This document shows positions 1 through 12,041 of a stretch of DNA of 64,000 bases, piece by piece. The stretch spans positions 122,594-186,593 of the forward strand of contig NXFV01000488.1 of NCBI GenBank assembly GCA_002803225.1, in the 5' to 3' direction. The DNA is from Gamarada debralockiae. Lineage: Eukaryota > Ascomycota > Leotiomycetes > Helotiales > Hyphodiscaceae. Below the pieces are notes generated by a model. It did not search any database, had not been told where the DNA came from, and saw only the letters and a program-made list of their open reading frames with translations. The position numbers were made by a program, and so were the translations under genes. How positions within the stretch are numbered: position 1 is the first letter of the stretch; every line of letters starts with the position of its first letter.

Positions 1-1306
1 GATATCCTTGGGTACCATTGTTTTGCTTGATGATCTCGGACGGAAGCAGGACATACGATCTTTGAGAAGACGTGGTTATTTTGTGAAGATTGATCCGGTT
101 TCTGAGAAGACTTCTTGAATAGTGAGGTGCTGATAGTGTTGGAGAAGAAAGAAATCCCAGACCAAGATATTGAGTTATACAAACATTCCACTCGAAGACT
201 TGCTGGGGAACAGTGCGACCAAGTCTCATACATAAAGGCCTTGGAAGTACTCTTGCACAATTCTAACAACCTTGATGCGAGTTAATTGCGTTTGAGCAAC
301 AGTAGTAGACGTAGTTAGAGGATAAGCTTGGCGGACTGAAGATATTGTAAAGAGAATGCCGTGCCTCCCGAGTCGGCAAACTGCGCCAACTAGTTCTTGA
401 TTGCGTGGACTTTCCGAGGGAGTAGCCTAGACAATTGATTTAATCGAGCGATATTTAGGGATACAAGAAATTTCTTCGGCATTTTCTCAAATCCCGAGGA
501 CAGTTTATCCATCGAGACAAGCCACTATGGGAGAAGACGAGGCTTCTGAGAAGTTGAACATGGCTATGGACAAACATCTATCCAGGTGCTGCTCAGAGGC
601 ACGTTCCACATGAGTGCCAGCGAAAATATACACAGTCTCATGTAAGGTGAACTTTATCGGCGATGCACTATTCCGCCCGCTTGTGGAACATACTGGTTTC
701 CACATGCGGACTCCGAAATCTTCCACCGCAATTCTTTCTCTCCATGTAGCACAGGATAAAAGAGGTGTAGATTACCTCGGTCACGTTTACTCCTCTCAAC
801 TGCCATTGACTGGCATCATTCATACGTTCTCCTTGAGAGCCACAAGCGTGTATATTGATTAAACATACTAGAAAACGCGACCTTGCTGGAATTTTTAAAA
901 AGTCCCTAATGCCGTGCTGCGGAGACAGAAAGAGATTGGGTCGTGGGTTCAACATCTTAGACATCTCCTTGACAAATATCATGGCACTACATGTGACGAA
1001 CAATGGAAGTACAGCAGAAAAGCATCTGAAGTTAGGTAACATCAAATTTCAGGGCAAATCAGATCTGCGCGTGGAAATACGCAGTGGAATGACAGACAGT
1101 GATAAAAAGTATTGGCTACGTGAAAACCTCCAGTCTGTTACCCCACCTAACAAGGATCAGCTCCACAGAGCCCAAACGATTGCAGCAGCAGACTGAGATT
1201 GCTCCACATTTCCCCGCCATCGCCCCTCATCTTTGACCTTGCAGTAATGCACACGGGATTAAAACCAAGATCCTGCAGACGTTTTCCAAGAGCCCTGGTA
1301 GAAGTA
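1..1306. other. No supportable gene (left flank)
   Basis: Several overlapping frames of 70-125 codons lie on both strands, but none has a recognisable domain, a plausible splice pattern or a credible signal peptide. The first 120 bases read as an open frame with charged residues and may be the tail of something outside the window or a decayed gene. I see nothing else that can be supported. Confidence 0.4.
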
Positions 1307-3337
1307 CTAGGAGCGCACTCCTTGTGCGACGCGCTCCTTCTCCCGCTCGTCGAAGGTATTCACCTCGTACCCCTTGAACTGCCGCGCAGGCACTCGTTTC
1401 GCAAACAAGAAGTCCAACTCATCGAAAGTCCTGCCTTTGGTTTCGGGAAGGCGGAAATATGCCCCTGCAGAAAGAGGGGGTTAGCAAAGCTCCACCAAGA
1501 ATCTTTCACGAAGGGCGCTGCTTGCCCACTTACAGATGAATGTCAACAGTGCAGTCCCGCCCCACACGAACCCCGTATACCCCTTCAGATTCCACTGCGT
1601 AGGATTCATGAAGTATGGTTCCAACACCCCGGAAATCACGCCCGTGATGTAATATGCATTACGCGCAAGACAGACCGTTTTCTGACGCAATCGAGTCGAC
1701 CCGACTTCGGCCGGTAAACTCCATCCTAACTGACCAACCGAGAGCTGGAAAACAAACGTCCAAATTAGTGTCAAGACCGCCTGAGTTGTGGCGTATGAGT
1801 TGTCGCTCGTGCGAATATTCAGGAAACCGATGATGAAGAGGATGATCGTCATTGTCGCCATACCCCAGAGGTAGATTGTGCGACGTCCGAAATATGGCAT
1901 CAGTGCGAACCAGGAGACGAGGGTTCCGACGAGAGCCATTGCCGTCCCGCCGACATTCAATCTAAGTCCGTCAGCGGCTGCTCTCTAAGCACGGGTAAAT
2001 TGGCTTACTTGTAGGTAGCCTTTGTCGAAAGCCCAACTTGCTGAAAGAAGTACGTCGAATTGTACGCAAAGCTGATACCAGATGTTATCTGCCCGAGAAA
2101 TACGACACAGGCAATTTCGGTCCGACGAAGCTCGAATCCAGTGAAGCAATCTTTGTACGATGTCCCGGTCGCCAATTCTTGCTCGAGATCATTGGTGTAG
2201 ATAATGGAAGCGAGAGTTTGTTTCGGATCAATCGGCGCCGACTTGTTCTGCAGACGCCGAAGAGATGCTTCGGCTTCTTCGTGTCGACCTTTTCGGACCA
2301 AATGCCACGGAGATTCGGGTGCAAAGAGTAGCACGGGGAAGAGAAAAGCTGGCCAGAACCACTACAGCGTTGGAAGTCAGCAAGGCTGGATCAAAAACAT
2401 TGCCACGAGGTCCCAGATACCAAGTCCTCGATCGAGAAGCAGTGGTGTCGCATGACATTATCCAGGAGAACATTTGTCCAGGGAACGAGCTGCTGCCTCT
2501 GTGGAGAACAGTGAGGAATCACTCACTTGGAGCGCAAAAGGTATGCGGTAACTCCACTGGTTGGGAAGACTGACAAGTCCTTCCAGGACGCCCGCAGCAA
2601 TCAGTTGACCAATGATGAAGCACCTGGAAACGATCAGTACCAAACTTGTGGCCAGCTCAGACCAAGAAAACTCTTACATGTTGGTATATGAAGTAAAATA
2701 CACTCGCAGCGAGAGTGGGAGAACTTCAGATGCATATGCCGGTGCAGAAGATGCGAACACTCCCCAAGGTAGACCACACAAAACTTCACCTGCTGTTAGG
2801 ACTCTAATATTGGGTGCAAAGAATGTAATAAATACAAAGGCCGAGAGGACCACGAGGGAGGCCAGAAGTGTGAGTTTCTGGCCGAATCGATGGACGAGCC
2901 ATCCATTCACAAGGACACCAAAGAAGGCACCAACTCCCGATGCGTTGCCAATGCCAGCTTGCCAAGGGGCGGACAATTGGTATCCGCCAGCCCCACTGTC
3001 AAGACTCTGATAGTATGATCCATATTTCTTTGCGAATTGTGGATATGCGTAGAAATTCCCAATGAGAATTGTATCGTATCCTGTCTCAATTGTCAGTGAG
3101 GTTCAACGTAATAAGAAATGCCGGTATGCACAAACCTTCCATGATAACGCACATGGAAACCATGAGTGACCAAAAGATAGCCATTGGGTATGCCTTCATT
3201 GCTTGAAGAGGCGACAATTGGTGTTCGAATTCAGAGGCGTCTTTTGCAAGTGTGATGAGCACCTTTCCATCCATCTTCTCGTCGAGGCCATACATGGCCT
3301 CCAGATGAGAGTGGCCGGTAACCTTTTCGTCTTCCAT
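1307..3337 (-). CDS. MFS sugar transporter, alpha-glucoside/maltose permease type
   Basis: Proton-coupled sugar uptake at the plasma membrane is the expected role. Six exons (3337-3136, 3080-2678, 2623-2527, 2361-2009, 1961-1534, 1464-1307) give 546 residues, the usual length for the family, and all phases fit. The protein has an acidic cytoplasmic N-terminus, then a first membrane block ending in MEGYDTILIGNFYAYPQF, the central loop motif PESPWHLVRKGR, and a C-terminal block ending in FRLPETKGRTFDELD, the sugar-transporter signature after helix 12. YDTILIGNFYAYPQF and PESPWHLVRKGR point to the maltose/alpha-glucoside branch rather than hexose carriers; the actual substrate is inferred. It is divergent from a Zn2Cys6 regulator 583 bases away, an arrangement common for a transporter and its activator. 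No truncation is seen. Confidence 0.9.
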
Positions 3338-3920
3338 CTCGTCAAGTTAAAGAGTCTTGTTGAATTCAAGAGGCTGCAAGAGACTGCAAAGTACAGCTTA
3401 ATGGAGAATTGAGGGTTGATTGAGCTGTAGGAAACTCGGATGAAGAGTTCGAGTCCTGTGAGCGGGGTCGATGTGACGATTTATAGAAAAATAAGTTCCT
3501 CATGATTGAAGTCTTGATGCCCACAGTTGGGACATGTAGACCAGGATGAAAACAGGAACCACGCTAAAACTGCCCCCGTGGGGAAGTATACAAGGTTAGG
3601 CGTGAGAGTCTAGGGGCGATCCCAACAATCGAGCCAGAAAGGTGCCGTGTCTCCAACTCGTCCTGAATTCTAATTGGTACATGACTCGAGCGTGCGAGTT
3701 GGGGAATCCACTGGCATCGAAATTAACAGGGGGTAGCTAGACACCGAGGTAGCTGTCGGCAGTTTTTCCGCTGTCATTACCGCCCCCTGCCCGCATCAAC
3801 TTTGATCCGTGCAAAGTGCGGGGCATCGGGCATGCAAAAGTTCATACTCTAAACCTTTGCTGTAGCCTCAATATCTTCAATCATTGTTCTTTCGCAAGCA
3901 CCTTGGGCCGCCTTGACGAT
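3338..3920. promoter_or_regulatory. Shared divergent promoter with CreA-like sites
   Basis: This 583-base gap separates the start codons of the sugar transporter (leftward) and the Zn2Cys6 regulator (rightward). It holds three matches to the carbon-repression consensus SYGGRG: GCGGGG at 3462-3467, GTGGGG at 3578-3583 and GCGGGG at 3818-3823. Such six-base matches occur by chance, so binding is an inference supported mainly by the kind of gene being controlled. Confidence 0.4.
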
Positions 3921-5577
3921 ATGAGAGCTTTGATTGCGTGTTCAGCATGCCGGTAAGACCCGAAATCCACATCTCAGTTGTTCACCGCCATTGATTTCTC
4001 TAGTACGCGCCGTCGGAAATGCGTATCTCAGAAACATTCAAGCACGTGCCTATACTGCTCTGAGCGGGGGTTCAAGTGCGATCGAATATTCCCGGGGTAC
4101 AAGCTGAGCTCTCTAGATCCAGGAAACTCTCTTTCGCCGACCAATGAGAGTCGATTGGAAAGCGGCGAATCACGTTTTCTGCCACATCAAGTCTCAACCG
4201 AGCTCTTGCTTGAGCTTGTGAACCTGTACTTTGACCTGATCCATGACCAGTTCCACTCGTTGTTCCATCGGCCTAGCTTTACCGAGGACCTCAAACATGG
4301 ATCGACTCCGAGAGGCATTCTCTACGCTATGATGGCACTTGCTGCAAGGTTGTAGGCTCCCATCATTCCATCAAGATTCCGATTAACAGGATGCTAGGTT
4401 CTCTATGGACAAAGCCTTCGTGGGGATAGCTCCTAGAGAGCGGAGTAAGCTATTCTATGACGAGAGCGTGAAGTCACTCGACTTGAGGCGCACTTCTGTC
4501 CTCACAATACAACATTGCATACTTCTTGGAACAATAAGCACGACTGAAGGCGATGCTGTCACCGAGTCGGTATATTATACCGTTGCTTGTAGAATGGCAA
4601 ACTTGCTTGATTTGCCCAATCGGGCCTCTTATGATCCGATTGAACGAGAAGTTAATATCAGAGGTATTCGACAACTGTGGCTAGATGTTGCCTTACGCTG
4701 ACTTCAACCAGTATGGTGTACCTTGTGTATGGTTGATGTCTGGTCTTCGAAAAGTGTGGGACTTCCACGCCAGATGCCACATCAGAGATCCTGCCAACTC
4801 CCAATCGACGAGGAAACTTTTCTACAATGGCATCGTGGGACAGAAATAAATCCAGTCGCTCCCGTTGCGGACTCCAAGCAGAAGTCATCGTTGCTGGCCC
4901 AAATGGTCTTGCTCAATCGCCTGCTTCTTAAAATCAACGACCTCATCGCCGAGAGCGCCGCCATCGGCGAGATGACTTCAGCTCTTGAGCGAAAAGTTCA
5001 AGACATATCTCAGCGACTCGACAACTGGCATGATTCCATTACCGAATATATGAAGGACACGGACGAAAATCTCATGAGATACGCTTCCAAAGGACTGGGA
5101 CGAATATTTGTCGCCGTATGGCTCGGCTATTATCACTTCGGGCAGCTCCTTTTCTATCAATTCCTCCACGAAGGTCAGCAAAGCCCAAACCAGAAACACT
5201 ACTCCATGAAATGCAAATCATATGCCGCTGGCCTCTGCAACCTTGTCTATACCGCGAGCTCGACACCGAACTGCGATGTTCGCTACAACATGGTTGGGCA
5301 TATTTTGGTAATCGCATCGACTGTACAAATTCACACTCTACTCTTTGAAACAAATGAACTGGACATTCGAGCAGCCAGGTTCAGACTCGAGCAGAACTTC
5401 GAGATATTGACCCGGCTTCGGGAATATTGGCCGATGTTGGATATGATATTTTCGCGCTTGCAGATCTTTCATGAAGTGTGTAGGAAGAGCGTTGACAGCT
5501 CCTTTCGAATGGATCAATGGATGCTCAAGTTTCTATCGGAATTTGCGGAGCCGATTGAAGAGAAAACACTTGTCTAA
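3921..5577 (+). CDS. Zn2Cys6 transcription factor with fungal-specific TF domain
   Basis: Probable nuclear DNA-binding activator. Four exons (3921-3952, 4004-4348, 4398-4663, 4712-5577) give 502 residues with consistent phases. The first splice restores the binuclear zinc cluster: residues about 7-36 read CSAC, six residues, C, eight residues, C, two residues, C, six residues, C (ACRTRRRKC then CLYCSERGFKC), a perfect Zn2Cys6 pattern. The middle region carries the fungal-specific TF (PF04082-like) signatures HSLFHRPSF and, after the third intron, VWCTLCMVDVWSSKSVGLPRQMP. The protein is somewhat short for the family (often 600-800 residues), mainly because the linker after the zinc cluster is short. 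Its divergent position beside the sugar transporter suggests it controls that gene; this is inferred from context only. Confidence 0.88.
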
Positions 5578-5928
5578 GGAAATGAGGGGTTCAAACTTCA
5601 GTGGTCAGGTAGTGACTCTCCACAGGTATTAGCTGATAGCCTTGCCACTCCAAAGTTTAAGGTGCCTTCCATACTTGGACTCAACATCTTAGAGAACTTC
5701 TAAAGAGTGACCTTGTGTTGATGAAAGGAGAGAAAGGAAATGAAAGCGCGGGAGATGCAAGATGCAGCTTCATGCCTTGAAACCGAGGCATCAACAGAGG
5801 GATACGTCATCCCGCACCAAAACGGGTACCTGTAGTTCTAAATCAACAAAACGATCAACTGCCTCATGCTGCCTCAACCCCTGTGAACGGTTATCCTCCA
5901 TCGAGTTGCCCTCCCGTAGTCTGGTAGT
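5578..5928. other. Intergenic, nothing recognised
   Basis: The stretch holds only the probable 3' untranslated region of the regulator and the leader of the next gene. A short Ser/Thr-rich frame starting at 5762 overlaps the next start codon and looks like chance coding. Confidence 0.4.
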
Positions 5929-6872
5929 ATGCCCGACGCCGGCGACCATGCGGTCCTACGACCCATCAAGAATGTCGTGAGCTCGTCCTGGCTATACCCC
6001 TTTAAAGGCATCTGGTATTTCTGCGCCAACCGCGAATACTGGCCTCTTTGGGGTAGAAGGTTAATCCCCTTGACCGTTACCTCAATTATTATTCTCAGCC
6101 TCCTATTTACGTTTACCTATCTGCCGCAAGTCGCCTTCCTAGCTATCTTTCAGGGGCATCTGGCATGGTTCAACGCGGTTTTCCTGGTCCTGGGTGAAGC
6201 GCAGGTCATGATTGCCCTTCTTTTCGAAGCACTCCTTGTGGATGAGACTCTTGTCGATGTTTTTGATGTGCGTCTACGTCCATTTGTCCAGTGCCAAACT
6301 AACGAATCTCCAGGCTACCCTCATCAGAGAAGGACTCATCGATCTTGTCCCCCCTTCTCGAATCCTCGATCACGATGCCCCAAACGCAGTGAAGATGCTC
6401 GGAAAGCCTACCTCCTCTGCAGTGTACTCCCCCTTCTCCTTCCGCCAAATCGCAGAATTCATACTCTTCCTCCCTCTCAATTTCATACCTCTGGTTGGCA
6501 CACCCGCATTCCTAGTCTTGACCGGAGCGAGAGCTGGGCCGCTACATCACTGGAGATATTTCAAACTGCGGGGTTTGACGAAGAAGGAGCGAAACAATGA
6601 GATCAGGACACGAAGATGGAAATATACTTGGTACGTTCAACCGATTTTTAGCAATCCGTGAGGGGAAATGCTGACGAAATATCTACATTAGGTTCGGGAC
6701 TATTGCACTCTTGCTACAATTGGTACCTGTGGCGTCAATGTTCTTCTTATTGACAACTGCCGCTGGATCTGCGTTATGGGTGGTCAAGCTAGAGGAGCAG
6801 AAGAGGCTGACTGCAGAAGCGCTGGTGGTAGATGAGGAGACCCCACCGGCTTACACTGATGACCCTATATAG
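5929..6872 (+). CDS. EI24/RRT8-type multipass membrane protein
   Basis: Three exons (5929-6267, 6314-6630, 6692-6872) give 278 residues. The sequence has a cytoplasmic N-terminus with WLYPFKGIWYFCANREYWPLW, hydrophobic segments near residues 45-70 and 75-105, a soluble loop, then paired hydrophobic segments around LPLNFIPLVGTPAFLVL and ALLLQLVPVASMFFLLTT. That topology and the LPLNFIPLVGTPAFL box match the EI24 family (PF07264) of fungal Rrt8/Lds proteins, which in yeast lie at lipid droplets and the outer spore wall. Function in this fungus is unknown. The start at 5929 is the first ATG giving the conserved N-terminus. Nothing in the gene looks broken. Confidence 0.8.
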
Positions 6873-7475
6873 ATTTTGAAATGGCAACTCTCTCTTCCTT
6901 TGATTTACATGTTTCAAAAATTATAAACTTTCTCGCCACGCCTTCAACTCCGACGTCATTCTCCAAGCATCAACGTATTCCCTCTCATCTTACACAAGTG
7001 TGTGCTACTACACGACTCAGCGTATAATCATCCTCGTCATCTTGAAATTAAGCTCTGCAAGCTGTAAGATATTTAAGGGAGAGGAGGGCGGTTATTCAGC
7101 GGCTTGATGAGAGAGGGAAGTTATTCCCAGAATCTAAGCAGATCCGAGGGCTCCTTTTTGCTCGTTTTCTTGTTTATTGTATGAATCGGCGGTAGTATCC
7201 AATTAACTATGTTAACGGACTCTGCACTAGGAGCTCCATGGAACCAGATACCGCTATATTGACTTGTCAAGTTAAAAGACTATTGGGAGTCGATTGGCTC
7301 ACTTGCCTCATGTAGTAATGTGGCGAATTGCTCCGCACTAGAACTCGACGAGGTGTCAATGCTTTTCCACATCCGCGCCATCGAACATCACAAGAGTTGA
7401 GATCGGGAATGGAGTACGAGTCCTGAACACTGGTTTCTACAGACTAGTACAGCCCACCTTGGGTCATCTCACAAA
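6873..7475. other. Intergenic, nothing recognised
   Basis: An AT-rich spacer between the EI24-type gene and the broken F-box/ankyrin gene. No open frame, repeat or RNA gene could be supported. Confidence 0.4.
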
Positions 7476-8700
7476 ATGGCTCTGCTTAACTTGCCCTCAG
7501 ATTTATTTGAGGTCCTTGTGGAGGACATTGTTGACATCGTTTCTGTTTCTCAACTGCTACGTCTGAGATTGGTCAACAACATGCCTTTAAAATGTCCTTC
7601 AATGATTCTTTGCCGATCCATATAGAGTTATTTAACACGGCAGAATACTAGATGTTTGAGCGGATAGCTCATTATTCCGAGATACGTTATATGGTAGATC
7701 GACCTCCACTATTGAGCAAATTCCTGAAGGCAAAGATCGATGAAGAATCTACTCCGGTGAGTGAATCGGTCTCGGCTATCCATCGAAGCCTCCGCGCTCT
7801 CGAATCACCAGAAGTCCGCTCAATTAATCAGAAGGACAAGGTTTTGGTGGCTCTTCTTGAGTCAGCCGCTGGGCGTCTGGACCTCGTCAAAGGCTCTCGA
7901 GCTGCTCACGCCAGAAAGACCTGTCTTGGGACCTTTGAAACGACGCTCTGTGGTGCTTTGGTGGCGGCGGCTACCACTGGCGAAACGGGGGATCATGCGG
8001 ATACTCCTCGATCGGGGGCCGATGCGAACACCCAAAGCCTTTATTTCTGCAGTGCTTTGATAGCTTCCGCATTTTGTGGTCATTATTTTGCTGCTTTGCT
8101 CATGTTGGAGAGCGGGACTGATGTCCATCCCAAATCACCGCTACCACCCTGGGAGTTCTACCCACACCCAGCTCGGGAACAAACCAGGAAAAGGGACACA
8201 TTTCCATTAAAGGACGCATATCGCAGCGGGTAGGAAAGCATTATTTGACGTCTTCTACGACCAGAATCTGGCTAGAATCTGGCTCCACATTTGTACACAG
8301 AACAATCATATCAAGAAGGCATGCGACAAGCATTAAAAAGTGGACATCTAGGCCTGATAAGATATATGAGAGCTTCAAGCCGCAACCAATACGACTTCTC
8401 GTCCGTCACATTTCTCGACACTGCCGCACACAATACCAATTATAAAGTGGTCAACGCTCTGCTAGATGAGGGCGGCCATGCGACGATTTCAATCCACTCG
8501 GCCTAAGCGCCGCAGAACTAGCAGCCAAGTACAAGCATCTCGAAATCATCAAATTGCTTGTGGAACAGGGGTTTCCTAAGGATAAGACAGGTCCATCTAT
8601 AGCTGCTGCCCCCCGGCCTTTTAGGAGCCGACAGATTGTTCGACCCCGAAGCCGAACCACGTACGAATCTCACGAGAGGACCCACCCTACTTTCTTTTGA
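7476..8700 (+). pseudogene. Broken F-box/ankyrin-repeat gene
   Basis: An ATG at 7476 opens MALLNLPSDLFEVLVEDIV followed by QLLRLRLVN, the start typical of fungal F-box-like/ankyrin proteins. The frame is lost after about 35 codons. Related sequence resumes from 7652 (193 codons) and carries ankyrin-like pieces: GADANTQSLYFCSALIASAFCGH, reached only after a local shift near 7980, and LLMLESGTDVH. A further ankyrin unit, LSAAELAAKYKHLEIIKLL, sits in another frame at about 8488-8560. At least three frame changes are needed to read the whole, too many for introns at these places, so I call it a pseudogene. Ankyrin/F-box genes of this kind are abundant and fast-decaying in these fungi. Confidence 0.7.
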
Positions 8701-9912
8701 AGGAGGGAGAAGAGTTTGATGCTATTGACTTTGGTCCAGTGACTTTAGGCGAGCCTGCTATTTCGGAGAACTTCCGTTAGCACGACTGCTCATAAACATT
8801 GTCGTCAGTTCCGACAACTCCGAAAGAGAAATTCCGGCTGGGCTTTCTCTTCCGCCTGTCGCTTTTGTCTTTATAAGAGGACAATCCAGAATATTCGACA
8901 TGATGCACGCATTAGGGTCGCGGACAATTGGCCATGCGACGAGCGATGCAATTCTTCAATTATGATCGAAAGGTCAACCTTGATTGAGATGGATCACTTT
9001 CCAAGCCTACTGGTAGCTAAAGGGCTTCAGTTATCTTGAGATTTCAAAGAAATTTGCAGTCTTGAAGCTTTTTCTTTCATAATCGGGACTTTAAGGCAAT
9101 TCTTTCATCTCCGAATGCCATCAATATTAATGGAATTTAATGGTCTTCTATATCGCTCTGTGGTCGGCTACGTCTTATAAAGATTCTGAAGAGTAGATTT
9201 TGCATGTCTTGTTCTAGTTGAGCTCCCTGTATTGAATGGATATTTAGTCAAGCGCTAATTGATAGAGTTAGTTTTGAAGCAGGGGTCTAATGACGGGTGG
9301 ATCTAACTGGCGCATTATTTGCTCAGTAGTCTCGGGTCTCGGGTTACGTTAAACCGCATTTCAGCTCGGCAACATATGAATTTATCCCCATCCCAGGTAA
9401 TTGGAGGCATTTTATTCCTTTTTTATACCACGCATCCTAAGAGACTATTTCTCGATGTCGTCATTCCCTAGCATCGGCTATTAATATACCGAGACACTAG
9501 GATAACCTTAAGCTAAGATTCTACTTACAAAACTATAACGACTGCCCAGAGCACAGACTGGAGAGAATTGGCACGGCGCTTCGTCTTTCTCGACTGGGAG
9601 ACGCAAGTGGTGTGTATTCGCCATCATAACTCATCATTCGAGGAACATCCTAGATCCGAGTGCCTGGATTGCTTCATTTACGTCAAGAACGCCATCACTG
9701 CATGGGTCCCGGGAAATCCAATGCCCTGCCAATTCGTCTAATTTTTTGGGGGTCAGATGCGGGGATTGTCGCTCCATACTGTATCCGTCGTCGAGAGTTA
9801 TTGCCGCATAAGTATATATTTCCGTCACCGTGGGGTTTCTTTAGTGGAAGGAACGATCCTTCATAACGTGCTATAATATCTGCTCTTTCTGTTTCAAGTA
9901 CAGTACAAGAAG
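8701..9912. other. Intergenic, nothing recognised
   Basis: About 1.2 kb of AT-rich sequence. A minus-strand frame at 9634-9828 has an EF-hand-like piece but no supporting context. The last part is presumably the promoter of the glycosidase gene. Confidence 0.4.
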
Positions 9913-11628
9913 ATGCGTGTCTCTGCAGGCCTCTGGTCCATCTTCCTCCTCGCCAAGGCCCTCGCATGGCAAATGCCCCGTAACTACCCCATAACAGCAA
10001 GTCATGATGGGCACCACTTCATGACCACAAATAACCAGCCGTTTTTCTGGCAAGCAGATACGGCATGGCTGCTATTCGATAGGCTGAACATGACTGAGGC
10101 AGAGGAGTATTTGGATGATCGATCGTCCAAAGGGTTTAATATGATATTAGCGACGGCCCTTTCACAGCTGGGGTAAGTATTTCAAGCTCAAATCATGAGA
10201 TGGTGTAACCGAACATTTGGGGGGTTAATATTAATGCCTTTGGCTTGTCTACAGGATTACGAATCCAAACCGCAATGGAGATCTACCTCTCATTGATATG
10301 GATGTAACCAAGCCTAATGAGGCATACTGGGGCCACGTCGATGCCGTTGTACAGCTAGCATGGGAGAAAGGAATTCGAGTTGCTATGATTCCTGCATGGG
10401 GTTCCTACGTCCACGAAAGCAGTACAGTGAACCTCCAGACAAATTCGAGATTTGAGCTAGAAACCAGCTGACATGATACTGTCAGGCAACGCAGCTGGAA
10501 TCATCAATGCCACCAATGCCCGCACAGTAGGGACATGGATCGGCGCCCGCTACGCTGGCCTGCCCAAGATCTTGGTCGCAGACACAAACCCCTACTGGAC
10601 AAACAAAAGCGCCGTAAGCAGTGACTACACCAACGGTGGTATACACACTCCCTACAGCTTCACAGACTACAGCCCCGTGTACGACGAATTTGCCTACGGG
10701 CTCATCGACGGCGAGGGCCGCGCTGCCATGATAACCACGCACTGCACTAATCAATGGCTCGAAGGCGGCCCCATAGCTCTGGCATCGGCCTTCTTTGGAG
10801 ATCGGCCTTGGTTGACTATGGATGCGAGCCAGAGTGGCCACTCGGATTATCCTCCCAATCCGCCGATTCCGTGGTGGAATGCCGCGAGGGGCTATGAACC
10901 TGTGGAATTGATGTACAATGCTAGCAAAGCTCGCCCAGCGGTGGACAACGAAGCGCATTATGAGAATCGGTATGACGATGGGAAGGCCGGGAAGCCGGTG
11001 TGGAATGCTTCCGATTTGCGGACAGGGAGTTGGCAATCGGTAAGCACAGTAATTTGATCGAAAATCTGCGGATGACTATTCATCATTTTTGTTTGTTCTG
11101 TCCTGGACCTATCTGAAGCTGACTCTATGGTTAAACCAGGTCTTCTCGGGCGCGGCAGGTCTTACTTATGGTGCTGACAACGTCATGCAATTCTATATCC
11201 CGGGCCTCTATACCCAGGATGGTTCGGGTCCTGCCGTGCCATGGAACGTTGACATCCACCTCCCGGGTAGTTCGCAGATGCAGTATATCAAGAAACTCAT
11301 CCTCGACCGGCCTTCTTCCCCTTTTAACCGTATCCCAGACCAAAGCATTGTTGTCGGGGACCCCGGTACAAACGGAGCGCATGTTTCTGCTGCTAGGGAT
11401 AAGAATGGAGAGTGGTTGGCTATTTATACGCCTACTGGAAAGCCGTTCGTCGTTGATACGGGAAAGTTGTCAGTCAGGAGCGGGCAGAGCGTTAACGCAA
11501 GTTGGTATGATCCGCTCGATGGGAGCTATCAAGCTTTCAGTTGGAGTGGGTCTGGGATGGCGAAATTTACGCCACCGAATGTGACTGATCATGCTGACTG
11601 GACTTTGGTACTAGATGTTCACTCGTAG
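9913..11628 (+). CDS. Secreted DUF4038/apiosidase-like glycoside hydrolase
   Basis: Four exons (9913-10172, 10255-10421, 10486-11039, 11140-11628) give 489 residues. Residues 1-18 (MRVSAGLWSIFLLAKALA) form a signal peptide. The body begins with a (beta/alpha)8-barrel of the DUF4038 type (PF13204): PFFWQADTAWLLFDRLN, then GFNMILA, ITNPNRNGDLPLID, and IRVAMIPAWGSYV. The C-terminal part, from about residue 370, resembles the PF12904 beta-sandwich and ends in WYDPLDG and DWTLVLD. This architecture is shared with GH140 apiosidases, which cleave apiose side chains of rhamnogalacturonan II in gut bacteria. Activity on plant pectin is therefore an inference. Two potential catalytic acids are not assigned. 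It converges tail to tail on the WSC oxidase gene; both products are predicted to be extracellular. Confidence 0.82.
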
Positions 11629-12041
11629 GAAGATAAAAAATGAACGTCTCTAGCAAAGACAGGTTCGTTGGCAGTGCTTGTGTTATTGATGAAGCTATTC
11701 AAGGTATGTGGTAGGTTTACAAATAGATCTAACCTACGGCGATTCCGTGGCCCAAAACACATGATACGCACAGTGCGTTATCTTCTCTGCATGTACATTT
11801 TTCAATTTGTTTTAACGTCATCTCTGCCTATAACTCCACAATCTACAATATTCAAAAGATATCCAATCCTGAACAGTCACTGAAGCTTGTGCCTATTTTA
11901 AACCTACGCCATCTCCGCCATCTCCGGTCCTTCCAACCCGCTAAAGCAACCATATTATCGAAAGAAAATCAGAATTAGGCATTAAGAATGAAAGTTTGGG
12001 TTCTGAGATTCGAAATATTGAAAGAAAACTCGGCTTTGCTT
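11629..12041. other. Convergent 3' region
   Basis: The 413 bases between the two converging stop codons are AT-rich and should hold the 3' untranslated regions and polyadenylation sites of both genes. No gene is seen. Confidence 0.5.

Noticed and set aside
9634..9828. Minus-strand frame with an EF-hand-like piece (SDGVLDVNEAIQALG)
   Set aside because: Only one loop is present, the loop is incomplete and no neighbouring exon supports it. It also runs toward the promoter of the glycosidase.
10482..11036. 184-codon minus-strand frame opposite the glycosidase
   Set aside because: It lies wholly antisense to exon 3 of a well-supported gene and has no recognisable domain.
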